A DNA stretch of 58,269 bases from Methanosarcina sp. UBA293 (GTDB taxonomy: Archaea; Halobacteriota; Methanosarcinia; Methanosarcinales; Methanosarcinaceae): assembly GCA_002499445.1 (NCBI GenBank), contig DALS01000063.1, forward strand, positions 1-58,269, read 5' to 3'. A model generated the notes under the pieces. The model searched no databases. It was not told where the DNA came from and saw nothing but the letters and a program-made list of their open reading frames with translations. Below are positions 1 to 9,008 of the stretch, in pieces (position 1 is the first letter of the stretch; the number at the start of each line of letters is the position of its first letter). The position numbers were made by a program, and so were the translations under genes.

Positions 1-2
1 CA

Positions 3-188
3 ATAATCTCTGTCGTAAAAAGGAAATTTGGAGAAACATTAAGAGCAAGAAAACTTAGAAATCAATTAAAAGAAGTAAAAGTTAAACTGATAGTCTATAA
101 CATAAACAAAAAAGTTGTGCAAAGAATTTGCGTAAAACTATGGATTTCTACAGAGCCGTTAAAACTCTTTGCTAAAACTCTTTGTTAA
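3..188 (+). pseudogene. C-terminal tail of an IS transposase (cut by window edge)
   Basis: An open frame entering from the left edge reads as a basic stretch, SVVKRKFGETLRARKLRNQ, followed by KLIVYNINKK. This is the typical C-terminal end of DDE-type IS transposases in Methanosarcina. The frame runs out through a tandem repeat (PLKLFAKTLC) to TAA at 186-188, so the original C-terminus may have been altered by repeat expansion. Only the tail is in the window, so it cannot be told whether the upstream part is intact or a fragment. Family identity is from pattern recognition only. Confidence 0.55.
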
Positions 189-210
189 AACTCTTTGTTA
201 AAACTCTTTG
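159..210. repeat. 13-bp tandem repeat, 4 copies
   Basis: Four near-identical copies of TTAAAACTCTTTG (the second begins with C) lie head to tail across the end of the transposase tail frame. They provide its last codons and stop. This looks like slippage expansion of a short sequence. Confidence 0.85.
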
Positions 211-260
211 TTAATTTGCTATATCAAATTAATAATCCTCAAAACCGAAGTGCAGGAAAA

Positions 261-1466
261 TTATTTCTTTTTCTCTTTTTTCTTGGTTTCTCTTTTTCTG
301 GTCGTAATTTTGTTAGGCTTGCCAGCTTTTTGCTCATTCCCTGCCCATACGCTCTTCTCACTTCCCTTCCCTTTTTTCTCTTTTCCCTGACCCGAAAATT
401 TCTTCATAATCTCGCTTGTTGGCTTTTTCCTTGTCCATACGCTTCTCCTCATCTTCGGCTTTTCTTCTTCCAATTTTTCTTCATCCTCATAAAGGTCGAT
501 TCCGAGCTTGGAGTTTACGGAAGCTAGGGCTATTTTAGCAGTGGCGTAGTCAGGATCGAGCCTGAGGGATCTTTCAAGAGCTCCAAGGGCTTCTTCGTTT
601 CTCCCTAAACCGGAAAGAGCCATGCCTTTGCAGTACCAGGCTTCGGGATTACTAGGTTTTATTGAGATTGCTTTGCTGCAGGCAGCAAGGGCTCTTTTAG
701 ACTTGCCAAGCTTGAGGTGGACAAGACCTTTTCCAACCCAGGTTTTTGCATTATCAGGATTTATTTTGAGGGCAGCGTCATATGCTATCAGGGCTTCCAC
801 AGGTCTGTCCAGGCTGTAGAGGGCAAAGGCTCTACCTTCCAGGGTTCTTGCAAGATTTGATTTGAGCTTAAGGGCAGTATCATAGGCTTTTATAGCGTCA
901 TCGTATCTACCCAGATCAGCGAGAACAGAGCCTTTTGCATGCCAGGCCCCTGTAAGTTTTGGATTATTTGCAAGAGCTTTTTCAATTGCTTTCAGGGACT
1001 TTTCTTGCTGCCCAAGCCTGCAAAGCACTGATGTCTTAAGGTTCCAGGTTTTATCGCTATCAGGGTTTATTTCGAGCAGTCTGTCAAAAACTCGTAATGC
1101 ATCTTCTTCCTTGTTGAGCTGCAGGAGCACAAAACCTTTTTCATAAAGATAACCAGGTTTTTCAGGCTCGATTTCAAGAGCTTTTTCAATTGCTTCCAGG
1201 GAGTCCCTGTACATCCTATGCCTTAGAAACACCGCTGCCTTACCTGCCCAAGCAGTTGCCTCTTCCGGGTTCTTCTCAAGAATTTTTTCATAGACTGCAA
1301 GGGCTTTATCTAGTCGACCGTAAGCAGTCTCGCGAGCCTTACTTGTGCTTTTTCCAGCAGTTTTGCCTTTCCTGTCTTCTTTTCCTGTTTTTTCTGACCA
1401 GCCTGTTTTTTTTATCCTGTCAGCCTTTTCTGTCCTGTCAACCTTTCTTTTAGAATTCTTTTCCAT
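261..1466 (-). CDS. TPR-repeat protein with Lys-rich ends
   Basis: 401-residue protein. Residues 1-45 are highly basic (many K, R, E, G). Residues about 48-330 form roughly eight 34-residue tetratricopeptide repeats with the usual pattern, for example AWYCKGMALSGLGRNEEALG and ALEINPD-like turns. Residues about 330-401 are again Lys/Glu-rich with no predicted fold. There is no signal peptide or membrane segment, so it is probably a cytoplasmic scaffold for protein-protein contacts. The start is ATG at 1466; no clear Shine-Dalgarno sequence is visible in front of it. It stands alone, with FxsA 280 bp upstream on the same strand. TPR assignment is firm; the cellular role is unknown. The charged tails could bind nucleic acid or acidic partners, which is inference. 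Confidence 0.85.
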   Translation of the reverse strand: MEKNSKRKVDRTEKADRIKKTGWSEKTGKEDRKGKTAGKSTSKARETAYGRLDKALAVYEKILEKNPEEATAWAGKAAVFLRHRMYRDSLEAIEKALEIEPEKPGYLYEKGFVLLQLNKEEDALRVFDRLLEINPDSDKTWNLKTSVLCRLGQQEKSLKAIEKALANNPKLTGAWHAKGSVLADLGRYDDAIKAYDTALKLKSNLARTLEGRAFALYSLDRPVEALIAYDAALKINPDNAKTWVGKGLVHLKLGKSKRALAACSKAISIKPSNPEAWYCKGMALSGLGRNEEALGALERSLRLDPDYATAKIALASVNSKLGIDLYEDEEKLEEEKPKMRRSVWTRKKPTSEIMKKFSGQGKEKKGKGSEKSVWAGNEQKAGKPNKITTRKRETKKKEKKK

Positions 1467-1746
1467 AATATCAGTCCGGAGTCATTGTTAGGGATGATGT
1501 TTTTTTGAGAAACTGAGTATACTCCCATCCTTTCTCCTCCTGGCGGTAAATCAAGGAGAAATCTTATTTTAGACTCCTTTCTCTTACTTTAAGCTGATCG
1601 TGCTAACCTATCTCAAGCAGCCGAAAACATAAGACTTCTGGAAAGCTAACTTCTGAACAGCAGTTCTCAGAACAGAATTTTAAAAACGGAGATGCTGCAA
1701 ACGACCTTGCAACCTGAATTGCAGGTTTGATTATGACTTTTTTAGG

Positions 1747-2160
1747 TTATCGGAAATTTGTGTACATTCTCATCTGCCACTGACCGTTCTGTATTCTTTT
1801 TCTGATAACCTCTTTTGCTACTCTAACATAAATTTCCCGAACTTGAGGTATTAGCATGGAAAATCCTATTATATCGGACAGGAAGCCCGGAGTTAGAAGG
1901 GCGAAGCTGCCAATTAACACGAAAAGCCCATGAAGGAGTTCATTTCCGGGCATATATCCCCTGCTCATTGCTTCCTGGATCTCACGGAGCACGCGGAAAC
2001 CCTGGTATTTTGCCAGATAAGCACCCATGCTTGCAGTTATCAGGATAATAAGCACAGTATTTAAAACCCCAATGACTCCCCCTATCTTGATAAGCAGATA
2101 AAGCTCAATAATCGGGATAACCAGGAAAATGGAAAAGAGTTTAAAGAGCATGTTGATCAT
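1747..2160 (-). CDS. fxsA: FxsA-family membrane protein
   Basis: 137-residue integral membrane protein. It starts with a hydrophobic segment ending in PIIELYLLIKIG, the hallmark of the FxsA family, and continues with GVLNTVLIILITASMGAYL and a third hydrophobic stretch GLFVLIGSFALLTPGFLSDI, where TPGFLSD is a family signature. The C-terminus is basic and cytoplasmic. In E. coli FxsA affects phage T7 exclusion by F; its normal role is unknown. Length matches the family (about 130-160). It is a single gene followed by 280 bp of spacer. Confidence 0.85.
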   Translation of the reverse strand: MINMLFKLFSIFLVIPIIELYLLIKIGGVIGVLNTVLIILITASMGAYLAKYQGFRVLREIQEAMSRGYMPGNELLHGLFVLIGSFALLTPGFLSDIIGFSMLIPQVREIYVRVAKEVIRKRIQNGQWQMRMYTNFR

Positions 2161-2671
2161 TTTAATATTCTAAATATTTATTACTTTTGAGGCATATTAA
2201 TTAAAAACTATTATTATTAAAAACTATTATTATTAAAAACTATCAATATTCGTTAGTGTTAATTTAATTATAAATACATACTAACAGTAGTTTATATAAG
2301 TAATAGTTTAAGTGTCAGTTATGTATCAGTTTTGTGTCAGTTTTGTATAAGTTTTGTATAAGTTTTGTATAAGTTTTGTATAAGTTTTGTATAAGTTTTG
2401 TATAAGTTTTAAAATCTTATATTGAGAAGCTACTGCCCTTCATATATATCTTCTTTTGGTCTAAATTAATTTTTAAGGGGTTTAAAACTCGATTGACAAT
2501 TAAAAATGTGACATGAGGAAAAGTATTCTGAGTTTGGAATAGACTCTATACTAGCTGAGGTGTAACAACTCAATTTCATTTTCAATAAATAATCTTAAAT
2601 GTATGAATTCAAAGACTTACAAAGAAGTGTTGAAAGGTGGAATATTAAATAAGAACATTAGAGAGGCTATA
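2161..2671. other. Divergent intergenic region
   Basis: About 510 bp between the divergent fxsA and hydrolase genes, very AT-rich, holding an 11-bp tandem array (listed separately) and repeated AAAACTATTATTATT-like words near 2205-2250. No convincing gene was found. An extended reading of the hydrolase frame back to 2603 is possible, but its product lacks a signal peptide at the N-terminus. Confidence 0.5.
2313..2411. repeat. 11-bp tandem repeat, 9 copies
   Basis: Nine units of 11 bp. The last six (2346-2411) are nearly perfect TATAAGTTTTG; the first three are diverged (TGTCAGTTATG, TATCAGTTTTG, TGTCAGTTTTG). The array lies between two divergently transcribed genes and contains TATA-like words in every unit, so it could influence promoter strength. 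Confidence 0.9.
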
Positions 2672-4177
2672 ATGAAAAGTAAAATCATGATTTCTATAGT
2701 TTTATTGATTATTACTATGGCGGGCCTTGGATGTATTTTGCAACCTGATGAACCATCTCCAGATAATTTACAACTAAATAATACGCATAATGAAAGTGTT
2801 GCAGATGACGAGGATATAGAAGGCACCTGGATGGGAAATTTAAGAGTTCCAAGCGGGTTAGAATTAAGAATAGTGTTCAATATTTCTACCAATCCAGATG
2901 GATCTATCAAAGCCAGCATGGACAGCCCTGATCAGGGAGCACGTGGTATACCTGTTGAAACCGTTAGTTACAAAGATGGCAATTTGAACCTTGAAGTCAA
3001 ATCCATCCAGGGGAATTTTGAAGGAATATATAAGGAGGACAGCAAAACCATAGAAGGAAAATGGAAACAGGCAGGTTCAGCTTTGCCGCTTGTACTTAGC
3101 AGGGTTGAGAAAGCTCCTGACACCCACAGAAAACAGGACCCTGTAAAGCCTTATCCATATATTGAAGAAGAAATTGTTTATGAGAACAAAGAAGCAGGAG
3201 TAATGTTAGCAGGAACGTTGACTCTTCCACAGTCAGAGGGACCTTTCCCGGCAGTCTTACTCATAACCGGTTCAGGACCGCAAAATCGTGATGAAGAAAT
3301 TATGGGACATCGCCCATTCCTTGTACTATCAGATTATCTGACACGCCAGGGTATTGCCGTGCTTCGGGTTGATGATCGAGGTGTAGGAGAATCGACTGGA
3401 AATTTTTCAGAGGCTACAACTGAAGATTTTGCAGAAGATGTACTTGCTGGAGTTAATTATCTCAAAAATCGGAAAGACATAGATTCAAGCCGAATAGGAT
3501 TGATTGGACACAGCGAGGGAGGTCTAATTGCACCCATGTTAGCAGTAAAGTCTCCAGACATTGCATTCATTGTACTGATGGCTGCTCCTGGGCTGACAGG
3601 TGAAGAAATTCTGTACATGCAAAGTGACCTCATTGCCAGGGCTCAGGGAATAAATAATGAGACTATCAGTGAGAACGAAGCCCTAATGAAAAGAATGTTT
3701 TCTGTAGTAAAAGAAGAAGAGAATAACACAATTGCTGAGGAGAAGCTTCTTAATATTTTAAGGGCTGAGATAGCAAATATGAGTGAAGAGGAAAGAGAAA
3801 GTCCAGGCTATTCCGAAGCTGCTATTGAGGCTTCTATTGACGCTCAAGCAAAAGAACTTACGTCACCGTGGATGCGCTTTTTCCTTACATACGACCCTAA
3901 GCCAAACTTAATGAAAGTCAAATGCCCTGTACTTGCCATAAATGGCGAGAAAGACCTTCAGGTTCCGCCTGAAGAAAACCTGTGTGCTATAGAAGAGGCT
4001 CTTAAAGAAGGAGGCAATAAGGACTATACAGTCAAAGAACTGCCAGGACTGAATCATTTATTCCAGACCGCTGAAACGGGTTCTCCTTCAGAGTACGCAA
4101 AAATAGAAGAAACAATTTCTCCGGCAGCTCTAGAAATTATAGGAAATTGGATTTTAGAGTATACACAGCAAGGCTAA
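2672..4177 (+). CDS. Exported lipoprotein alpha/beta hydrolase
   Basis: 501 residues from ATG 2672, chosen because GAGAGG lies 6 nt upstream and the product then begins with MKSKIM, a hydrophobic stretch and a GLGC lipobox, as expected for a membrane-anchored archaeal lipoprotein. Residues about 50-145 form a beta-rich accessory domain (IEGTWMGNL ... GKWKQAG). From about 165 on there is an alpha/beta hydrolase of the dienelactone hydrolase/prolyl oligopeptidase-like group: GTLTLPQSEGPFPAVLLITG, nucleophile elbow GHSEGG, acidic residue in NGEKDLQVP and His in LPGLNHLF complete the triad. It probably acts outside the membrane as an esterase or peptidase; the substrate is unknown. An ORF start at 2603 exists but would bury the signal peptide. 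Confidence 0.85.
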   Translation: MKSKIMISIVLLIITMAGLGCILQPDEPSPDNLQLNNTHNESVADDEDIEGTWMGNLRVPSGLELRIVFNISTNPDGSIKASMDSPDQGARGIPVETVSYKDGNLNLEVKSIQGNFEGIYKEDSKTIEGKWKQAGSALPLVLSRVEKAPDTHRKQDPVKPYPYIEEEIVYENKEAGVMLAGTLTLPQSEGPFPAVLLITGSGPQNRDEEIMGHRPFLVLSDYLTRQGIAVLRVDDRGVGESTGNFSEATTEDFAEDVLAGVNYLKNRKDIDSSRIGLIGHSEGGLIAPMLAVKSPDIAFIVLMAAPGLTGEEILYMQSDLIARAQGINNETISENEALMKRMFSVVKEEENNTIAEEKLLNILRAEIANMSEEERESPGYSEAAIEASIDAQAKELTSPWMRFFLTYDPKPNLMKVKCPVLAINGEKDLQVPPEENLCAIEEALKEGGNKDYTVKELPGLNHLFQTAETGSPSEYAKIEETISPAALEIIGNWILEYTQQG

Positions 4178-4225
4178 AATAAGTGAGAAAGAAATAAAGT
4201 CTATACTCCATGTTTTGTACCCTCA

Positions 4226-4253
4226 CCCCTGTCTGTTCTACCACAGGCAGGGG
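4226..4253 (+). terminator. GC-rich hairpin after the hydrolase gene
   Basis: CCCCTGTCTG (4226-4235) pairs with CAGGCAGGGG (4244-4253), with one G-U pair and an 8-nt loop, 50 bp past the hydrolase stop. It could stabilise the mRNA 3' end. No strong U-tract follows, so true terminator function is uncertain. The rest of the 4178-4562 spacer shows no gene. Confidence 0.45.
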
Positions 4254-4562
4254 CAAAAGGAGTTTTCAGACATTTGATAATTTAGGAGGCGGCTTAATTT
4301 TGTGTCTGTCTTTGGTAGAGATATTTAATTATATTACTAACTGATATTTAACACTTTTGTCAACATCCTTGCTACTCCATATTAAGTATTAATAATATAT
4401 TATTACATAAAATTGAAACTAGAAAAACATTTTTTACGATTATATAAAAGGTTAAACAATATGCACTTTACTGTAAATTCTTTGCAGAATATGGTCGAAC
4501 GAACATTTAAGTCAAGCCAAAGAATTAAAAAGCTACATTAGAAGGAGTATCTCATGAGAGCT

Positions 4563-6059
4563 TCACGAAGTCTCCTTTTTTTCAGCAAGCTTGAAATTAA
4601 CAAATCTGGAATTCTCCTCAAAGTCGGTTTTTTCGCTGTGACTATTTACCGGCGATGACTGTTTTGTACTTACTGATAGTTGTTTTATACTTACTGGTCG
4701 CTTATTTTCGGGTTTTGAACTGTGCCGTCTGAGGAACTTAAACTCCTTTGAAAGCATAACCAGAACTACCAGCGTCATAATGTACTCCGTAGCCGGAGAT
4801 GCAAACCAGACTCCGTCCAGACCGAAAAAAATAGGCAGGATAAAGAGCAGAGGAAAAAGAACAATAAAGATCTTTCCCAAATTGATGAAGAGTGCTGCCC
4901 TGACTCTGTTTATTGATTGGTAATAGATAGCAGTGAGAAGCACAATACCTTCAACAAGCAAAGAGAACATGAAAAATTTCATTCCTTGTAGGGTGACTTT
5001 CAGAAGTTCGGAGTCGTCCTGGCTGAAGATCTGCACTACCCTCTCAGGAAAGAGGTAGATTAACACAAAGCCGAAAATTCCTATGAAAATACATGAAAAC
5101 ATTGTCAGTTTCAGGGTCTTTGAAACCCTTTCGTAGTAACCAGCTCCGTAATTAAAGCCTATAATCGGCTGCACTCCAAGGGCTATTCCTTCGAAAAGCA
5201 TATAGAAAATTGAAAAGGCATACCCTATAATGCCGTAGGCTGAAACTGCAAGCTCGGAGCCGTATCTGAGCAGCATGTAATTGTGTGCAAAGAGCACGAG
5301 AGCCAGTGAAAACTGCATCACAAAAGATGGAAGACCGGCTCTAAGGATCTTAAGCTGGGTCCCGAGCTTGAATTTTAAAGCTTTAAGTTGAAGTCTTAAT
5401 TTTGCCTTGCTGCCAAAAAGGTAATACATAAGCAGCACTGCCGGTAGAGCAAAAGAAATTATTGTGGCAAAGGCTGCACCTGACATTCCCATGCCCATTC
5501 GCATGACGAAAAGATAGTCAAGCACGAGATTTACAAGTACTCCTGCAACCATGATATTCATACAGAGTCTGGGTCTTCCGTCATTCCTGACCAATGGATC
5601 AAGGGCAATTGTAAGGATCATAAAGATCGAGCCAATGAAAATGATCCTGAGGTACTCACCGGCAAAAGCAAGGGCAGTCCCGTTGGCTCCAAGGATTTTG
5701 ATCGAGGTTTCACAAAAAATCAGCCCGGCTACTGTAATAACTGCTCCTGTAAGAAGGCAGAGCGAAAAAGCATTATGTACTATATCCAGGGCTCCCCTGA
5801 GGTTTCCCTTTCCAAGGTTAAGGGCTGTTAAACTTGACGCACCGATCCCAATAATTACCCCCAAGGCGATTATAATCATATAAGCAGGATAGGCAAGAGT
5901 CACTCCTGCAAGCCCCTGGCTTCCTATAGCATTCCCTATAAAGAAACCGTCAATTATCCCCTGAACTCCAGCAGTAACAACTCCAACAACGGTCGGAAGT
6001 GCAAACTTTAAGAATAAATTTAATATATTCCCAGACCCCATCTCTTCGTCATTTACCAT
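4563..6059 (-). CDS. MATE-family multidrug/Na+ antiporter
   Basis: 498-residue polytopic membrane protein with about twelve hydrophobic segments and typical MATE features: an N-terminal FALPTVVGVVTAGVQGIIDG helix, a central LDPLVRNDGRPRLCMNI motif and the second-half pattern QPIIGFNYGAGYYERV. MATE proteins export cationic drugs or metabolites in exchange for Na+ or H+. The last 60 residues are a polar tail rich in Ser/Lys. The start ATG at 6059 is supported by GGAGGT 6 nt upstream. It is monocistronic. The actual substrate cannot be read from sequence. Confidence 0.92.
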   Translation of the reverse strand: MVNDEEMGSGNILNLFLKFALPTVVGVVTAGVQGIIDGFFIGNAIGSQGLAGVTLAYPAYMIIIALGVIIGIGASSLTALNLGKGNLRGALDIVHNAFSLCLLTGAVITVAGLIFCETSIKILGANGTALAFAGEYLRIIFIGSIFMILTIALDPLVRNDGRPRLCMNIMVAGVLVNLVLDYLFVMRMGMGMSGAAFATIISFALPAVLLMYYLFGSKAKLRLQLKALKFKLGTQLKILRAGLPSFVMQFSLALVLFAHNYMLLRYGSELAVSAYGIIGYAFSIFYMLFEGIALGVQPIIGFNYGAGYYERVSKTLKLTMFSCIFIGIFGFVLIYLFPERVVQIFSQDDSELLKVTLQGMKFFMFSLLVEGIVLLTAIYYQSINRVRAALFINLGKIFIVLFPLLFILPIFFGLDGVWFASPATEYIMTLVVLVMLSKEFKFLRRHSSKPENKRPVSIKQLSVSTKQSSPVNSHSEKTDFEENSRFVNFKLAEKKETS

Positions 6060-6770
6060 TCAAGAACCTCCATAAACAGCAAAGCAGCTTTTTCGGAGGT
6101 CTGGTTTTGAAGCTCGGGAACCACTTTTACTGTTGTCAGGTAGAAGAACCTGTTCAAAACGAGGTAGGCTATATCATAATTTTGTAGGTTTTGCAGAGGT
6201 TGGGATTTTCTTAGAGTTTTATATATTTTTGAGGGATCAAAGTAATGAAACTTAATTCTCTCAAATATTTTAAACAAAATCATATCTCATCCTGGATAAA
6301 GCTTCAGGAAATATTAAAATTCAATTAATTCAAATTCAAGTACAGCTGCCTTGTTGCATTGCAGAACTGATAAGCCCAAGCATGCCAAGCCGGCACCCGT
6401 AATATAAATCTGCGGATTACTTTTGTTACACTCCTTCAACACAATTCATTTAGAAGCTTCATCGTTTATTATAGCATAAAAGGGGATTCAAACAAAATCA
6501 AGAATCCTTTGGAACTATGCAACAAGACAAGTAAAGTCTATGATCAAATAATAATTATATAATTATAGTGGATTTTATATACTAATTATTATTTATGTCT
6601 ATATATACATTATCATTCTTTTCTTATCATTTATTTCACTTTAAGGGTTAATTTAACCTAAACCCCAAAGTTCTGTAAAATGTTATCCAGGAGTAGGTCA
6701 ATTTAATGAATGACCCTGGAGATATTTCAGATTTCCAGGGGCGTTATCAACCTACTGAAAAAGGAATTAC
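6060..6770. other. Intergenic region with element remnant
   Basis: About 710 bp between ppcA and the MATE gene. It contains the inverted-repeat-bounded element at 6350-6526 and the MATE promoter region. A 76-codon frame at 6053-6283 on the minus strand overlaps the MATE start and has no recognisable product; it is not called. Confidence 0.5.
6350..6526. mobile_element. MITE-like remnant with 10-bp terminal inverted repeats
   Basis: CTTGTTGCAT at 6350-6359 is perfectly inverted as ATGCAACAAG at 6517-6526. CTTGTTGCATAGTTC-like ends are what an IS end would look like here. The 177-bp interior has no coding frame. This is probably a non-autonomous or internally deleted IS; the parent element was not identified. 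Confidence 0.45.
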
Positions 6771-8351
6771 TTAACCGAGAGCCTTTCTTATTTTTCCCAT
6801 TTTGGTGAGGGTTGAGCACACAAGCTGGGAAACTTCCTCATCCATGCAGTCCCCTCCATTTCCTGCCTGCAGGAGGTCAGGCTGCATCATTTCCAGCAGG
6901 ATACGGTAGGAGGGTTCGGGCTGGACTTTAAGGCTGAAAATATCCCGCAAAACCTCGATATCTTTACTGACTTCTTTCAGGCAGGCTCCTGAAAGGAAGC
7001 GAGAAGCTACATTAAGGTCCAGGTACCCAGATGCAAAACTCAGGTCGCTAGCAAGGGAAGGGAAATATTTCGTAAGCAACCTTTCACAGGCATCATCGCC
7101 AAGTTTTTCCCTTGCTTCTTCGAGAGCAGTACCTGTACCTATGAATTCTGGAGGAAGGCCAATCGAGTAGAGAGCGCCGGTGAACTTGATGGCACGTGGG
7201 AGGTGTAATTCTTCTACAGGCATGCTGGAATTTAACTCTTTTCCAATGTCACTATGGCAGAGTTTTACCAGGCCTGAGATATCAGGGGTGCTTCTTGAAT
7301 AGCCGCTACTTCCCATGTGCATCAGGCGGTCCCTCTGCTGGGGGAGGAGACCGGCAAGCTGATTTATGGTGGGAGACAGTTCGCGGATAATTCGGCTGTA
7401 TTTAGTCCCAAAAATTCCTATAAGGTTTACAATCTCTTCTTTTTCTTCACTGGAAAAGATCTCCGGAGTTTCGGGAAGCTTCTCCTTTGCAAAGCGTACC
7501 AGGGCTTCAGCATCCCCTTTTCCATGGCTGTACCTAAGAGCGGACTGGAGAGTAATGGTCCCTACTCCCTGGTATTCCTTGAAAAAATTTTCCGCATTTT
7601 TCAGGTTCAGATGCCCTCTGAAAGGCAGAGTCCCTGCTCCGAAGATTATGCCTGTTTTAGTGTCGAGTTCTGAATTCAGTTCGGAAATTCCGTTTATAGC
7701 ATATTTGCATGAGAGCGTGCTTGCCACATGTCCGAAAGAAAGCGCAGAATCAGATTTGCCAAGGAAGACCCTGAATTTCTCAGGAGCTATCCCGAAGCGT
7801 TCTTTCCAGGCAAGAAGCGTATTTTCTGCAAGTTCTTTTGCATGCAGCAGGGCAGGGGTGTCTTCAATAAGGGGGATTATGCGTGGAACCTCCATTGAAA
7901 TCCCGAATTCCTTTTTTGCAAGCTCGCTCACATCTACCATGTGCTGCTGCGCATCAAGGATTTCTTTTACCGTCCCTGTCATGGGATGCACGAATTCGTT
8001 TATTGCCTGGATATCCGAATACTCGAGAGCCCCGTGATTGGCTTCGGCAATTGACATCATGACCATAAGCTGCCTGAACCGGTTTTCCTGAACTGCACTT
8101 GGAGCCCTTGGAGTGATGAAAATATCTTTTCCGGGCACAAGGTCTGTTTCTTCTATGAGTTTTGATACGATCTGGACGTTCTGGTGATAAGGTGTGGCTT
8201 TCCCCTCATAATCCGGCATGTATTCGTCACAGCCAAATACCAGTGCAGCTTCTATAGCTTCCTCCGGCTCTTCCTGTGTCGCAATATATTTTGACGCCGA
8301 GTCTGGGTGCTGCGTACATATTACTTTTGGATAGGTTGCTTTTCTGCTCAT
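6771..8351 (-). CDS. ppcA: Archaeal-type phosphoenolpyruvate carboxylase
   Basis: 526 residues, the usual length of the small archaeal PEPC (about half the size of bacterial PEPC). It converts PEP and bicarbonate to oxaloacetate, which methanogens use for aspartate and, through their partial TCA pathway, for 2-oxoglutarate. The N-terminus ATYPKVICTQHPDSASKYI is characteristic of PpcA, and FLGKSDSALSFGHVASTLSCK, QRDRLMHMGSSGYSRSTPDI and the C-terminal MMQPDLLQAGNGG regions are family blocks, including the substrate-binding Arg/Gly segment. It is cytoplasmic and monocistronic. The 290 bp upstream contain diverged copies of a TTACTGAATTTATTA-like word. Confidence 0.95.
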   Translation of the reverse strand: MSRKATYPKVICTQHPDSASKYIATQEEPEEAIEAALVFGCDEYMPDYEGKATPYHQNVQIVSKLIEETDLVPGKDIFITPRAPSAVQENRFRQLMVMMSIAEANHGALEYSDIQAINEFVHPMTGTVKEILDAQQHMVDVSELAKKEFGISMEVPRIIPLIEDTPALLHAKELAENTLLAWKERFGIAPEKFRVFLGKSDSALSFGHVASTLSCKYAINGISELNSELDTKTGIIFGAGTLPFRGHLNLKNAENFFKEYQGVGTITLQSALRYSHGKGDAEALVRFAKEKLPETPEIFSSEEKEEIVNLIGIFGTKYSRIIRELSPTINQLAGLLPQQRDRLMHMGSSGYSRSTPDISGLVKLCHSDIGKELNSSMPVEELHLPRAIKFTGALYSIGLPPEFIGTGTALEEAREKLGDDACERLLTKYFPSLASDLSFASGYLDLNVASRFLSGACLKEVSKDIEVLRDIFSLKVQPEPSYRILLEMMQPDLLQAGNGGDCMDEEVSQLVCSTLTKMGKIRKALG

Positions 8352-8648
8352 GAAATTGGACCCTCACTGCTTACAGACTAGTCCTTAAAATTTGCTGCTG
8401 AATTGTTACTGAATTTATTACGGAGTTCGCTACTGAATTTTTTATTGAACCTGTTACCGGGTTTATTATTAAACTTGTAATTCTTTTAGTGAATGGCAGG
8501 TAAATTGTGTTATTGTTAACCTTTAATTTAATCCAAATCGACATCGAAGCATATCGTTTACTCTATGATAAATGTTTCCGTTTACAATAGGTTGACATTT
8601 AAAATTTGACTTTGAGACTATTTGTTATTTATATGAAGAAGCGTAAAA

Positions 8649-9004
8649 CCCGTTAAATCTTTAGATTTAGCGGGGTATAAGCATCAACTTCCTTACGTTC
8701 TCTTGTTATTGATTCTGCAAGTATTATTGTATTTTGAAGTATTGTATTCTGTAGTACTGTCACCATAACCACACTGTCACCACAACCCAAAATACGAAAA
8801 CCAAGTTGCGGAAGTTGGAGAACAGGGTACACTACATACCGGAAGAGATCGGAAACATTAAGGCAGGGAAAGCCGCAAGTGTAACAGCATCTCAATTATA
8901 TCATTATCATAATATTTCACCTGTGGTACGCGGGGTAGAGCCTGTATGACTTGTCCTATTAGGGAATAGATGACTCAGGAAGCCGCTAAATATTTAGTTT
9001 AGCG
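8649..9004. mobile_element. IS200/IS605-like remnant with hairpin ends
   Basis: The left end has a hairpin CCCGTTAAATCT/AGATTTAGCGGG (8649-8674). The right end has CGCTAAA-tatttag-TTTAGCG (8984-9004), preceded by GACTCAGGAAGC, a sequence resembling the tnpB 3' end and right end of IS200/IS605 elements. Subterminal imperfect palindromes instead of inverted repeats are the mark of this group. The interior (about 300 bp) carries no complete transposase, only a short open stretch ending near 8950. It fits a palindrome-associated, internally deleted element. It ends four bases before the stop codon of the ABC ATPase gene. Confidence 0.5.
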
Positions 9005-9008
9005 ATAG

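Noticed and set aside
195..527. Plus-strand frame of 110 codons rich in Phe/Leu
   Set aside because: It is mostly antisense to the Lys/Glu-rich tail of the TPR gene; hydrophobic composition is the mirror of Lys codons.
6053..6283. 76-codon minus-strand frame ahead of the MATE gene
   Set aside because: It overlaps the MATE RBS and start, has no recognisable product and contains no domain.
7366..8037. 223-codon plus-strand frame inside ppcA
   Set aside because: Antisense to a well-conserved enzyme; serine-rich shadow frame.
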